Below, piece by piece: positions 8,714 to 17,151 of a stretch of DNA of 64,000 bases (the stretch's first letter is position 1; each line of letters begins with the position of its first letter). The notes under the pieces were generated by a model. It did not search any database. It was given only the letters and a program-made list of their open reading frames with translations, and was not told the origin of the DNA. The position numbers were made by a program, and so were the translations under genes. The stretch covers positions 773,451 through 837,450 of the forward strand of contig NZ_JAAWWK010000002.1 of assembly GCF_012272835.1 (NCBI RefSeq). The letters run 5' to 3'. The DNA comes from Spongiibacter thalassae (GTDB taxonomy: Bacteria; Pseudomonadota; Gammaproteobacteria; Pseudomonadales; Spongiibacteraceae).

Positions 8714-8823
8714 ATGCCTGCGATTGACGCAATAAATCAGCCTTGAGAGCTGATTGCGAATCGCAAGGGCAAGTTTTTATCGTATTGGGCATGAATAATT
8801 TTGTACATGATTAGGGGGCGTGC

Positions 8824-10065
8824 ATGTCAAAGCGTAGAGTAGTGGTAACTGGCCTTGGGATGGTGAGTCCTCTGGGAAATACAGTCGCAGAAACGTGGAA
8901 AAACATACTTGATGGGCGCAGCGGTGTTGGGGCGATTACCGGTTTCGATGTATCCCAGTTCTCGACCAGGATCGGTGCGTCGATCAAAAATTTTTCCGTT
9001 GCTGACTACATGGCAGCCAAGGAAGCCAAGCGCTTTGACCCCTTTATTCACTATGGCGTGGCAGCGGCTGAACAGGCCCTCGCCGATGCCAAGCTCGATA
9101 TTACAGATGAGAGTGCTCCGCGCATTGGTACAGCCATTGGCTCGGGTATTGGCGGAATCGGATTGATTGAACAGAGCCGCATGACCATTGAGGGCAGCGG
9201 CCCGCGCAAGCTGTCGCCATTTACGGTGCCCGGAGCCATCATCAATATGATTGCCGGGGTATTGGCCATTCGCCATAACCTGCAAGGGCCCAGTATTGCA
9301 ATTACCACTGCGTGCACCACCGGTACCCACAATATTGGCATGGCGGCGCGAATGATAGCTTATGGCGACGCCGATGCCATGTTGGTAGGCGGGGCTGAAA
9401 TGGCGACCACCCCTGTGGGCTTGGGGGGCTTCTGTGCCGCGCGGGCGATGTCTACCCGCAACGACGACCCGGAGGCGGCCAGTCGCCCCTGGGATCGGGG
9501 GCGCGATGGTTTTGTGCTGGGTGATGGCGCGGGAATGATGGTGCTGGAGGAAATGGAAAGCGCCAAGGCTCGCGGCGCCAATATTTACGCCGAGCTTTGT
9601 GGGTTCGGTATGAGCTGCGACGCGTTTCATATGACCTCACCGCCGGAGGACGGGCGTGGCGCCCGCGCGGCGATGCAAGCAGCGTTGAGCGATGCCGCGG
9701 TCAATGCCGAGGCGCTGGATTACATCAATGCCCACGGTACATCGACGGTTGCAGGCGATGTCGCTGAGAGCCGCGCTATCAGCGAGTTGATGGGTACAGC
9801 GGCGGCAAAGGTTGCGGTGAGTTCGACCAAATCGATGATTGGCCACCTGCTGGGTGCGGCGGGCGCTGTTGAAGCGATTTTTTCGGTGTTGTCAATTCGG
9901 GATCAGGTCGCTCCCCCGACAATTAATCTGGACGATCCCGACGATGGCTGCAATTTAAATTATGTGCCCCACCAGGCCCAGGCGCGTAAGATCGTCTATG
10001 CGATGTCGAATTCCTTCGGCTTTGGCGGTACCAACGGCAGCCTGCTGTTTGGGCGACTGAGCTGA
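8824..10065 (+). CDS. fabF: 3-oxoacyl-ACP synthase II FabF
   Basis: A 413-residue condensing enzyme that extends acyl-ACP with malonyl-ACP, including the palmitoleate to vaccenate step. The catalytic triad is visible: Cys164 in TTACTTG, His305 in NAHGTST and His342 in MIGHLLGA, matching E. coli numbering within two residues. The C-terminal [10 protein letters not shown] loop is also conserved. The ATG at 8824 follows a TTAGGGGG stretch. pabC begins 26 nt downstream. Confidence 0.97.
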   Translation: MSKRRVVVTGLGMVSPLGNTVAETWKNILDGRSGVGAITGFDVSQFSTRIGASIKNFSVADYMAAKEAKRFDPFIHYGVAAAEQALADAKLDITDESAPRIGTAIGSGIGGIGLIEQSRMTIEGSGPRKLSPFTVPGAIINMIAGVLAIRHNLQGPSIAITTACTTGTHNIGMAARMIAYGDADAMLVGGAEMATTPVGLGGFCAARAMSTRNDDPEAASRPWDRGRDGFVLGDGAGMMVLEEMESAKARGANIYAELCGFGMSCDAFHMTSPPEDGRGARAAMQAALSDAAVNAEALDYINAHGTSTVAGDVAESRAISELMGTAAAKVAVSSTKSMIGHLLGAAGAVEAIFSVLSIRDQVAPPTINLDDPDDGCNLNYVPHQAQARKIVYAMSNSFGFGGTNGSLLFGRLS

Positions 10066-10091
10066 TGTTGACCCTCGGGCGGCGTTAGCCG

Positions 10092-10910
10092 ATGACGGTT
10101 CAGTACTGTTTGCACAATGGTCTAGCGGCGGCGCCGGAACTGGCGGAAAACCGTGGGCTGGCCTATGGCGACGGCGTGTTTGAAACACTGCTGGTGATCG
10201 ACGGCAAACCCCTGTGGTCCACTGAGCACCTGCGCCGCATGGCGCAGGCAGCGGCCAAACTGGGCCTGCATTGCGACGAGCAGTTAATTGGCGCAGAGGT
10301 CGAAGCCGTCAGTCGCCGCAGTCAGGGACGCGGTGTGCTCAAAATTCAACTGTTTCGCGCCGCTGGAGGCCGTGGATACCACGGTGCAAGTGGAGCGAGC
10401 GAGCGTCTGTTGAGCCTGTGGCCGGCCCCGGTGTCTGCGGTGTGGCGTAATGGGGCGAAGGTCATTCTTTGCACCACCCGTCTGTCGGAAAACTATCAAC
10501 TCGCCGGCATCAAACACCTCAATCGCCTCGAGCAGGTGCTGGCGGCCAGGGAAATTCAGCGCGCCGGGGCCGACGAGGGGTTAATGCTCGATACCAGCGG
10601 CGCCTTGATTGAGGGCGGGCGCAGCAATCTGTTTGCCGTGCGTGACGGTATTCTGCTGACCCCCTCACTGCTCAAAAGTGGCGTCCGCGGTATTATGCGC
10701 GAGAAAATCATCGCGGCTGCGGCGGATTTGTCGCAGCCTGTTAAGGTGTGTACGCTCTTTCCGTCCCATATTGTCAGTGCGGATGAATTGTTTCTATGTA
10801 ACAGTGTGTTCGGAATTTGGCCAGTCACATCCGTTGGCTGCGTACATAAGGAAATCGGCCCTGTGAGCCGCCAACTGCAAGCCAGCTTTGAATCCAGTTT
10901 TCATGTTTAA
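10092..10910 (+). CDS. pabC: Aminodeoxychorismate lyase PabC
   Basis: A 272-residue class IV PLP enzyme that releases pyruvate from 4-amino-4-deoxychorismate to give p-aminobenzoate for folate synthesis. The N-terminal GLAYGDGVFETLL is typical, and Lys141 in GIKHLNRLEQV is the expected PLP lysine. Its location between fabF and mltG matches E. coli. The stop overlaps the mltG start by 8 nt, suggesting coupled translation. Confidence 0.93.
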   Translation: MTVQYCLHNGLAAAPELAENRGLAYGDGVFETLLVIDGKPLWSTEHLRRMAQAAAKLGLHCDEQLIGAEVEAVSRRSQGRGVLKIQLFRAAGGRGYHGASGASERLLSLWPAPVSAVWRNGAKVILCTTRLSENYQLAGIKHLNRLEQVLAAREIQRAGADEGLMLDTSGALIEGGRSNLFAVRDGILLTPSLLKSGVRGIMREKIIAAAADLSQPVKVCTLFPSHIVSADELFLCNSVFGIWPVTSVGCVHKEIGPVSRQLQASFESSFHV

Positions 10911-11970
10911 ATTTATTCGTCTTTTTGGCGCGCTATTATTTCCGGCGATTTTTGCCGTGCTGTATGCCGCTTACTACGTGGATGCCTACTTTGACCGCGA
11001 ATTGACGATATCGGGGGACCAGGAAACCTTTATTCTGGAACCCGGTACCGGCTTTTCGGCGACGATGAACGAAGCGGCCCGGCGCGGCTGGCTGCAACAG
11101 GAAGGCGTGCTGAAAATCTATGGTCGTCTGTTCCCGGAGCAAACCGGAATTCGCGCCGGGGAATACCGGATCAGCAGCGGCACCACCGTGCGCCAGTGGC
11201 TGGATATGATGCGCGATGGCGATGTCGTGCGTCATCAGCTGACGCTGGTAGAGGGGTGGAATCTGCAGCAGGTATTGAGCTATTTGTCGGCACAGGAACT
11301 GTTGGCCGAGGAGTCGCTAGCGCCGGGCGAGGGCTTTTGGGCCCAGCTGGGTATTGACGACCCCTTGGCAGAACACCCGGAAGGCCTGTTTTTCCCGGAT
11401 ACTTATGATTATCGGCGGGGCGATAGCCCCAGTCTGATTTTACGTCGTGCCTACCGCCGTTTGGTTGCGGTACTGGAGGAAGAGTGGCAGGCGCGCAGTC
11501 CCGACTTGCCCTATGCAAACCCTTATGAGGCGTTGATTATGGCTTCGATCGTGGAGAAAGAGACCGGGGTGGCCGCTGAGCGCGCGGAGATAGCGGGGGT
11601 GTTTGTTCGCCGTCTGAATCTGGGTATGCGCCTGCAAACCGACCCAACCGTTATCTACGGCATGGGTGATCGCTATCAAGGGAACCTGCGCAGTCGCGAC
11701 TTAAAAGACGGCAGCAATGAGTACAATACTTACCGCATCGACGCCTTGCCGCCCAGCCCGATTGCGTTGGCCGGCAGAGAGGCTATTCACGCCGCACTGC
11801 ACCCGGCCGATGGCGAAACACTGTTCTTCGTTGCCCGTGGTGATGGTAGTCATCAATTTTCCCGAACGCTGGCAGAGCACGAAGCTGCGGTAGATCGCTA
11901 CCAAAAGCGGGGGCGTCGTCGGGATTACCGTTCGAGTCCGCCGCCGGTCAGTGAGGATGGGAAAGAATGA
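10903..11970 (+). CDS. mltG: Endolytic murein transglycosylase MltG
   Basis: A 355-residue inner-membrane lytic transglycosylase that cuts nascent glycan strands and acts as a terminase of peptidoglycan synthesis. A single N-terminal membrane helix (about residues 6-24) is followed by a LysM-like region and the YceG domain. The catalytic glutamate is Glu218 in ASIVEKETG, the same number as in E. coli. ATG at 10903 overlaps pabC by 8 nt; a TTG 15 nt upstream is a poorer choice. The stop overlaps tmk. Confidence 0.95.
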   Translation: MFKFIRLFGALLFPAIFAVLYAAYYVDAYFDRELTISGDQETFILEPGTGFSATMNEAARRGWLQQEGVLKIYGRLFPEQTGIRAGEYRISSGTTVRQWLDMMRDGDVVRHQLTLVEGWNLQQVLSYLSAQELLAEESLAPGEGFWAQLGIDDPLAEHPEGLFFPDTYDYRRGDSPSLILRRAYRRLVAVLEEEWQARSPDLPYANPYEALIMASIVEKETGVAAERAEIAGVFVRRLNLGMRLQTDPTVIYGMGDRYQGNLRSRDLKDGSNEYNTYRIDALPPSPIALAGREAIHAALHPADGETLFFVARGDGSHQFSRTLAEHEAAVDRYQKRGRRRDYRSSPPPVSEDGKE

Positions 11971-12617
11971 TGGGGGAACTGCGCGGACGTTTTATCAGCC
12001 TTGAAGGCGGCGAGGGGGTCGGTAAGTCCAGCAATATTGCCTTTATTGTTGACTGGTTAACCGATGCCGGTATTCCCTTTATCCAGACCCGTGAGCCCGG
12101 CGGGACCCCCCTCGCGGAGGAGGTTCGCGAGTTATTACTGCGGCCTCGGGACGAGGGGATGACAGAGTTGAGTGAATTGTTGCTGGTCTTCGCCGCCCGG
12201 GCGCAGCATCTGCACACCAAAATTGAGCCCGCTCTGGCGGCCGGTACCTGGGTGCTCTGCGACCGCTTTACCGATGCCACCTTTGCTTACCAGGGCTATG
12301 GCCGAGGACTTTCCCGGGACACTATTGAGCAGCTGCAGCAGATGGTTCAGGGCGCGCGGCGCCCGGATCTGACCCTGCTGCTGGACGCACCCGTGGAGGT
12401 GGGAATGGCCCGCGCCGGAGAGCGGGGAGAGCTCGACCGTTTCGAGCAGGAACAGCACAGTTTTTTTGAGCGGGTGCGGGCCGGGTATTTGGCCCTGGCC
12501 GAGGCCGACCCCCAACGCTTTAGCATTATCGATGCCAGTCAGCCGCTGGCCGATGTGCAACGAGACATTGGCCAGGTATTGCAGCGCTTTGTCGACGGAT
12601 CGGGAGCGTCTGCATGA
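11967..12617 (+). CDS. tmk: Thymidylate kinase
   Basis: A 216-residue kinase that phosphorylates dTMP to dTDP. The P-loop EGGEGVGKSS is at residues 14-23, the DR(F/Y) motif appears as CDRFTDATFAYQG, and a lid region follows RPDLTLLLDAP. Two adjacent ATG codons (11967, 11970) are possible; 11967 overlaps the mltG stop as ATGA. The stop overlaps holB in the same way, so mltG-tmk-holB appear translationally chained. Confidence 0.96.
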   Translation: MMGELRGRFISLEGGEGVGKSSNIAFIVDWLTDAGIPFIQTREPGGTPLAEEVRELLLRPRDEGMTELSELLLVFAARAQHLHTKIEPALAAGTWVLCDRFTDATFAYQGYGRGLSRDTIEQLQQMVQGARRPDLTLLLDAPVEVGMARAGERGELDRFEQEQHSFFERVRAGYLALAEADPQRFSIIDASQPLADVQRDIGQVLQRFVDGSGASA

Positions 12618-13585
12618 GCGACGCGGTAATGGCCTATCCCTGGCAAATGCCCCAGTGGCAGCAGGTCTGCCAGTTGCTGGAGGAACAGCGCCTGCCCCAT
12701 GCGCTGCTGTTTTCCGGGCCGGCGGATACCGGCAAAAAACGTTTTGCCGATGCGATGCTGGCGGGCTTGTTGTGTGAACAGCCCCGTCAGCATTTGTGCT
12801 GCGGAGAGTGCAAAAGCTGTAATTTGCGCAGCCAGGGCAGCCACCCCGACCTGAAGGTCATCTGCCCCCACGAGGGCAAACGGCAGATAGGTGTTGATCA
12901 GGTTCGTGTGCTGCAGCAGTTTACCGGTCAGAGCGCCTTTCGCGAGGGCGGAAAAAAGCTCGTACTGGTATACCCGGCCGAAGCGATGAACGCCTTTACC
13001 GCAAACGCCCTGTTGAAGACCCTGGAGGAACCCGCAGGCGACACCGTAATTGTGCTGCTAAGCCACGCCCCCAGCCAGTTATTGCCGACGATCCGCTCCC
13101 GCTGCCTGCAAATGAACTTTGGTATTCCTCCTGAAGCGGCGGCGCTGAGTTGGTTAAAGAACTACGTGGGTGACGACGCTCAGGCCAGGGTCGTGCTTGC
13201 CGAGGCCGGAGGGCGGCCGCTGGCGGCCCGGGCGATGTTCGAAAATGACAGCTTGAACGAAAGCCTTCAGTTCGACCAGGGGCTGTCTGCAGTTGCGGCA
13301 GGGAGCAAGTCGGTGCTGCAATTGGCTGAGGAGTGGCAGGGAGGCGAACCCCTGACACTGTTGGAATGGTGGTTGCGGCGCCTGGTTGCGCTGATTCGTC
13401 ACCACAATACCGGCGAGCCGGTTGCAGAGGGCTGGCAGGCGTTTCTCGGTATTCCGCCGGTGGCGGTATTTGAGCACTACGATGAGGCCCTGCAGCTTCG
13501 GGCAAAAATTCAACGGGGTGCAAACCTGAACAAGCGGCTGATGGTAGAAAAGCTGCTACTGGAGTGGTTTGCCCTGCGGCGCTAG
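12614..13585 (+). CDS. holB: DNA polymerase III subunit delta'
   Basis: A 323-residue clamp-loader stator subunit. The degenerate P-loop SGPADTGKKR is followed by a zinc module with cysteines in LCCGECKSCN, and the SRC motif appears as IRSRCLQMNF. It forms the delta'-gamma/tau-delta complex that loads the beta clamp. It overlaps tmk by 4 nt. pilZ follows after 52 nt, as in Pseudomonas. Confidence 0.94.
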   Translation: MSDAVMAYPWQMPQWQQVCQLLEEQRLPHALLFSGPADTGKKRFADAMLAGLLCEQPRQHLCCGECKSCNLRSQGSHPDLKVICPHEGKRQIGVDQVRVLQQFTGQSAFREGGKKLVLVYPAEAMNAFTANALLKTLEEPAGDTVIVLLSHAPSQLLPTIRSRCLQMNFGIPPEAAALSWLKNYVGDDAQARVVLAEAGGRPLAARAMFENDSLNESLQFDQGLSAVAAGSKSVLQLAEEWQGGEPLTLLEWWLRRLVALIRHHNTGEPVAEGWQAFLGIPPVAVFEHYDEALQLRAKIQRGANLNKRLMVEKLLLEWFALRR

Positions 13586-13637
13586 GTGTCGCGGGGTATG
13601 CTAGAATGGCGAGTGAAGACGGCAAAGGGGTAGTGTA

Positions 13638-13988
13638 ATGAGTGGACCACAGGGCGCTCGCAACGGCATATTATCGCTGACGATTCGTGATAAAGCAGTG
13701 CTCTATGCGGCGTACATGCCATTTATTCGCGATGGTGGGCTGTTTGTGCCCACGACCAAGCCCTATCGGGTTGGCGACGAGGTGTTTATGTTGCTGACCT
13801 TGATGGACGAGGGTGAGAAAATCCCGGTGGCAGGCAAGGTGGTCTGGGTGACCCCTCGCGGTGCGCAAAGTAATCGGGCGGCGGGCATCGGCGTACAATT
13901 TATCGGCGATGAATTGCAGGCCAACAAGAAAATCGAATCCTATCTCGCCGGTATCATCGAGTCGGAAAAACCGACTCACACCATGTAA
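13638..13988 (+). CDS. pilZ: Type IV pilus assembly protein PilZ
   Basis: A 116-residue PilZ-domain protein. The sequence RNGILSLTIRDK and MPFIRDGGLFVPT closely resemble P. aeruginosa PilZ, the founder of the family, which is needed for pilus assembly but does not bind cyclic di-GMP. The RxxxR ligand motif is absent at the N-terminus and the D/NxSxxG box is not intact here either, consistent with a non-binding role. Genomic position after holB and before tatD is the same as in pseudomonads. It implies that this organism has type IV pili. Confidence 0.9.
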   Translation: MSGPQGARNGILSLTIRDKAVLYAAYMPFIRDGGLFVPTTKPYRVGDEVFMLLTLMDEGEKIPVAGKVVWVTPRGAQSNRAAGIGVQFIGDELQANKKIESYLAGIIESEKPTHTM

Positions 13989-14021
13989 CTCCTATAAATT
14001 TCATTACTTGTCAGGTTTTCT

Positions 14022-14792
14022 ATGCTGGTAGACAGTCACTGTCATCTGGATCGTATCGATCTATCTCCCTATAACGGCGATTTGGGCGCCGCCATTGCGG
14101 CGGCGGAAGAGCGCGGTGTTTCGCGCATGCTGTGTATCGGTATTGACCTGAACAATGCCGGTCGCGTGGTGGAAATTGCCCAGCAGTTCGACAATATCTA
14201 TGCTTCTGTCGGTATTCATCCGCTGGATATCAGTGATGAGGTCTGTGGGGTGTCGACCCTGCTGGAGCTCGCCGCGCAGAACAAGGTCGTGGCGATCGGT
14301 GAAACCGGGCTGGATTACTATTACAGCAGCGACAATAAGTCCGCCCAGCAAGAGAGCTTTGCCCACCACTTACAGGCTTCAGCGCAGTGTGGCAAACCTG
14401 TCATCGTGCATACCCGTGAGGCGCGGGAAGATACGTTGGCGCTGATTCGCGAGCACGGCGACCCGGCCACCGCAGGGGTATTGCACTGTTTTACCGAGTC
14501 CTGGGAAATGGCCAGTGCGGCCATGGAAATGGGTTATTACGTGTCTTTTTCCGGCATCATCACCTTTAAAAATGCCCAGGAACTGCGCGATGTGGTAAAA
14601 AAAATGCCGATGGATCGGCTGCTTGTCGAGACCGATTCTCCCTATCTCGCGCCGGTGCCCTTTCGCGGTAAAAAGAACGAACCAAAGTATGTCTGTGAGG
14701 TCGCAGCCTGTGTCGCCGAGATAAAAGGGCTGACCCTGGAAGAAGTTGCCGAGCGCACGACAGCCAATTTCAATCAGCTGTTTGCCCTTTAA
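14022..14792 (+). CDS. TatD-family metal-dependent deoxyribonuclease
   Basis: A 256-residue TatD/YcfH protein of the amidohydrolase superfamily. The metal-binding HxH is in DSHCHLD near residue 5, followed by GETGLDYYY, VHTREA and a final ETDSPYLAPVP motif. Family members are 3'-5' exonucleases or D-aminoacyl hydrolases linked to DNA repair. It follows holB-pilZ in a continuous block; in E. coli ycfH also follows holB, which favours the YcfH branch. Confidence 0.9.
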   Translation: MLVDSHCHLDRIDLSPYNGDLGAAIAAAEERGVSRMLCIGIDLNNAGRVVEIAQQFDNIYASVGIHPLDISDEVCGVSTLLELAAQNKVVAIGETGLDYYYSSDNKSAQQESFAHHLQASAQCGKPVIVHTREAREDTLALIREHGDPATAGVLHCFTESWEMASAAMEMGYYVSFSGIITFKNAQELRDVVKKMPMDRLLVETDSPYLAPVPFRGKKNEPKYVCEVAACVAEIKGLTLEEVAERTTANFNQLFAL

Positions 14793-14828
14793 ACTAATCA
14801 TTTGCCACCCCTGGCTGGAGATTTACCC

Positions 14829-15953
14829 TTGACTGATACCGCCCTGAAAGCCACTGCGCTCAACGCCTTGCACCGCGAACTGGGTGCCCGGATGGTGCCC
14901 TTTGCCGGCTACGACATGCCGGTGCAGTATCCCTTGGGCGTCAAAAAAGAGCATCTGCATACTCGGGCTGAGGCTGGGCTGTTTGACGTGTCGCATATGG
15001 GGCAGATCAGATTGACGGGGCAGGGGATCGCCGAGGCACTTGAGGCCATACTTCCTCAGGATGTGATTGGCCTGCCGGTTGGTCGGCAACGCTATGGCTT
15101 GCTACTGAATGAACAGGGCGGCATTCGCGATGACCTGATGATCGCCAATCGGGGCGACGATTACCTGCTGGTGGTGAACGCTGCCTGTAAGGAAGACGAT
15201 GCACAGTGGCTGCGCCAGTATCTGCCGGCCAATATCGAATTGGAGTTGTTAAGTGGGCAGTCGTTGATCGCCCTGCAGGGGCCTAAGGCACGAGAGGCGT
15301 TGACGCGGCTGCTGCCCGGCGTGGCGAACATGACCTTTATGGATACCGCTTTCATGGAGTGGCAGGGCCTGCCGCTATGGCTGAGTTGCTCGGGTTATAC
15401 CGGGGAAGATGGATTTGAAATATCCCTTGCCGATGCCCATGTGGAAGGATTCGCCCGCCGTCTTCTCGAGGAGCCCGAGGTGGAAGCGATAGGTCTCGGT
15501 GCGCGGGACTCTCTGCGTTTGGAGGCGGGGCTGTGCCTGTATGGTCACGATATGGATCAATCGATTACACCGGTTGAAGCGGGCTTGCTGTGGTCGATAC
15601 AAAAAATTCGCCGACCCGGTGGTGAGCGGGCCGGGGGCTATATCGGCGATCAGCCTGTTGAAGCACAATTGCTGCATGACGATAAAATCAAGCAACAACG
15701 GGTGCTGCTGGATATTGAAGGGCGGGCGCCGGTACGTGAAGACAGCGACATCATTGACGAAGGCGGTCAAAAGGTGGGGCGGGTGTGCAGCGGAGGCTTC
15801 GGTCCAAGCGTCGGTGGACCAATTGCCATGGCCTACATCAGCACCGAGGCGCTGAACGCCGGAGTGTCGGTCTTTGCCAGCGTGCGCGGCAAGGCCATTC
15901 CCGTCAGTGTACGCAAGGCTGCATTTTTTGCCTCTCGCTATTTCCGGGGGTGA
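14829..15953 (+). CDS. gcvT: Aminomethyltransferase (glycine cleavage T protein)
   Basis: A 374-residue tetrahydrofolate-dependent enzyme that releases ammonia and methylene-THF from the aminomethyl-lipoyl H protein. Signature stretches are [31 protein letters not shown] (with the folate-binding aspartate) and [20 protein letters not shown]. The start is TTG at 14829, supported by GGAG 8 nt upstream; no ATG fits. gcvH and gcvP are not adjacent. A GH84 gene starts 3 nt after its stop, so the two are probably co-translated. Confidence 0.92.
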   Translation: MTDTALKATALNALHRELGARMVPFAGYDMPVQYPLGVKKEHLHTRAEAGLFDVSHMGQIRLTGQGIAEALEAILPQDVIGLPVGRQRYGLLLNEQGGIRDDLMIANRGDDYLLVVNAACKEDDAQWLRQYLPANIELELLSGQSLIALQGPKAREALTRLLPGVANMTFMDTAFMEWQGLPLWLSCSGYTGEDGFEISLADAHVEGFARRLLEEPEVEAIGLGARDSLRLEAGLCLYGHDMDQSITPVEAGLLWSIQKIRRPGGERAGGYIGDQPVEAQLLHDDKIKQQRVLLDIEGRAPVREDSDIIDEGGQKVGRVCSGGFGPSVGGPIAMAYISTEALNAGVSVFASVRGKAIPVSVRKAAFFASRYFRG

Positions 15954-15956
15954 ACA

Positions 15957-17015
15957 GTGAGCTTTCACTTGGGGGTCATAGAAGGATTCTACGGCCGTCA
16001 ATGGAGCTGGGCGCAGCGCTTGTCGTTGCCGCCGTTGCTGAAATCCTGGGGCTATCGCAGCTATCTCTATGCGCCCAAGGGCGACACCAGTTTGCGCAGT
16101 CAGTGGCGCACTCCCTTTACCCCGGTCCAGCGAGAAAATCTCGCCGCCCTGGCTAAGGCATGCTGCGAAACTGGCATTGAATGGGGTTTGGGCTTGTCTC
16201 CGGTTGGCCTTCAGGCGGACTATCGGGAGGGTGACCGCGATGCCTTGCGGCAAAAACTGGATGAAATTCAGGTGTTGTCGCCAAACCGCCTGTGGATTTT
16301 GTTTGATGATCTGCCGGCGGGGAATCCCCATCTTGCCACCAATCAATTGGCCGTGGTTGATACAGTGCGCCATCACTGTCCTGAGTTGCAGCTCGCCGTG
16401 TGCCCCAGTTACTACAGCGACGATCCGATACTTGAAGAATTGTTCGGTGCCTGCCCGCAGGGGTATTTTGCCGACTTATCTGACGGCCTTAGCGCCGATA
16501 TTGACCTGTTGTGGACTGGCTCCAGGGTTATCAGCGAGGCCTACAGTGAGCAGGATATGCGCGCTGCCGCCGATAAACTCGGCCGGCTGCCACTGCTGTG
16601 GGATAACTATCCGGTGAATGACGGTCGGCGCAGCAGCCGTTTTTTGAATATCTCTCCTTTTCAGGGGCGCCCGGCGGCCCTGTCCCGGTTGTGCAGTGGC
16701 CACTACGTCAACCCAATGAATCAGTTCCATTTATCCCTTCCGGTCTTGCAGGATCTGCCAAAGGTCTATACTGCACAGGCGGAGTCCTTTGACGAGCGCC
16801 TGGCCAGCGCGTTGGCATCACTTCCCGGCGCACTGGCGGACTTGTTACAGCGACACTGGCAGGATTTTCAGCGACGTGGCCTGGATGGGATGAGCGGCGC
16901 CGAAAAGCAAGTGCTAGCGGCCCGGTGTGATGAGATAGCCCATCCCGCTGCGGTGGAGCTGGCCACTTGGCTGCGTGAGGGCTACCGCTTCGATCCTGAG
17001 TGCTTGACTGAATAG
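15957..17015 (+). CDS. GH84 family protein, O-GlcNAcase/beta-N-acetylglucosaminidase-like, cytoplasmic
   Basis: A 352-residue protein whose first 260 residues match the GH84 catalytic barrel of O-GlcNAcases (NAGidase domain). Visible motifs: GVIEGFYGRQW (6-16), YLYAPKGD with Lys41, the catalytic Asp117-Asp118 pair in LFDDLP, CPSYY (149-153), LWTG (185-188) and WDNYPVND (215-222). Each has a counterpart in the human enzyme active site. The last 90 residues are predicted helical and unfamiliar. There is no signal peptide or membrane segment, so it should act in the cytosol. GTG at 15957 follows CGGGGGTG. The substrate is unknown: glycosylated protein or a GlcNAc metabolite are possible. Confidence 0.85.
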   Translation: MSFHLGVIEGFYGRQWSWAQRLSLPPLLKSWGYRSYLYAPKGDTSLRSQWRTPFTPVQRENLAALAKACCETGIEWGLGLSPVGLQADYREGDRDALRQKLDEIQVLSPNRLWILFDDLPAGNPHLATNQLAVVDTVRHHCPELQLAVCPSYYSDDPILEELFGACPQGYFADLSDGLSADIDLLWTGSRVISEAYSEQDMRAAADKLGRLPLLWDNYPVNDGRRSSRFLNISPFQGRPAALSRLCSGHYVNPMNQFHLSLPVLQDLPKVYTAQAESFDERLASALASLPGALADLLQRHWQDFQRRGLDGMSGAEKQVLAARCDEIAHPAAVELATWLREGYRFDPECLTE

Positions 17016-17083
17016 CTAATTGACACGGCCTTTGCCCGTTGCGCTTGCCATGAAACGCAGATTCCGGTAGCTTTAGCTCCCGA

Positions 17084-17102
17084 ATGTTTACATGGTAAAC
17101 AT
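17084..17102. promoter_or_regulatory. Perfect 19-bp operator-like palindrome upstream of fadBA
   Basis: ATGTTTAC-ATG-GTAAACAT: two 8-bp perfect arms separated by 3 bp, 50 nt before the fadB ATG. The size and symmetry suit a TetR- or GntR-type dimer, such as a fatty-acid-responsive repressor. It does not match the E. coli FadR consensus, and the half-site orientation differs from the usual PsrA site. A similar shorter dyad occurs at 53388-53400. Confidence 0.6.
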
Positions 17103-17151
17103 GTTGCTTCAGGCAAATGCCGCCGCCCACTACTCGAACAGAGGGAAAACA

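Noticed and set aside
17020-17050. TTGACA at 17020-17025 as the fadB promoter
   Set aside because: No acceptable -10 lies 16-18 bp downstream; the hexamer there is GCTTGC.
17092-17151. Upstream ATG for fadB
   Set aside because: It sits in the centre of the palindrome and would add 20 residues absent from FadB; ATG at 17152 has GAGGGA upstream.
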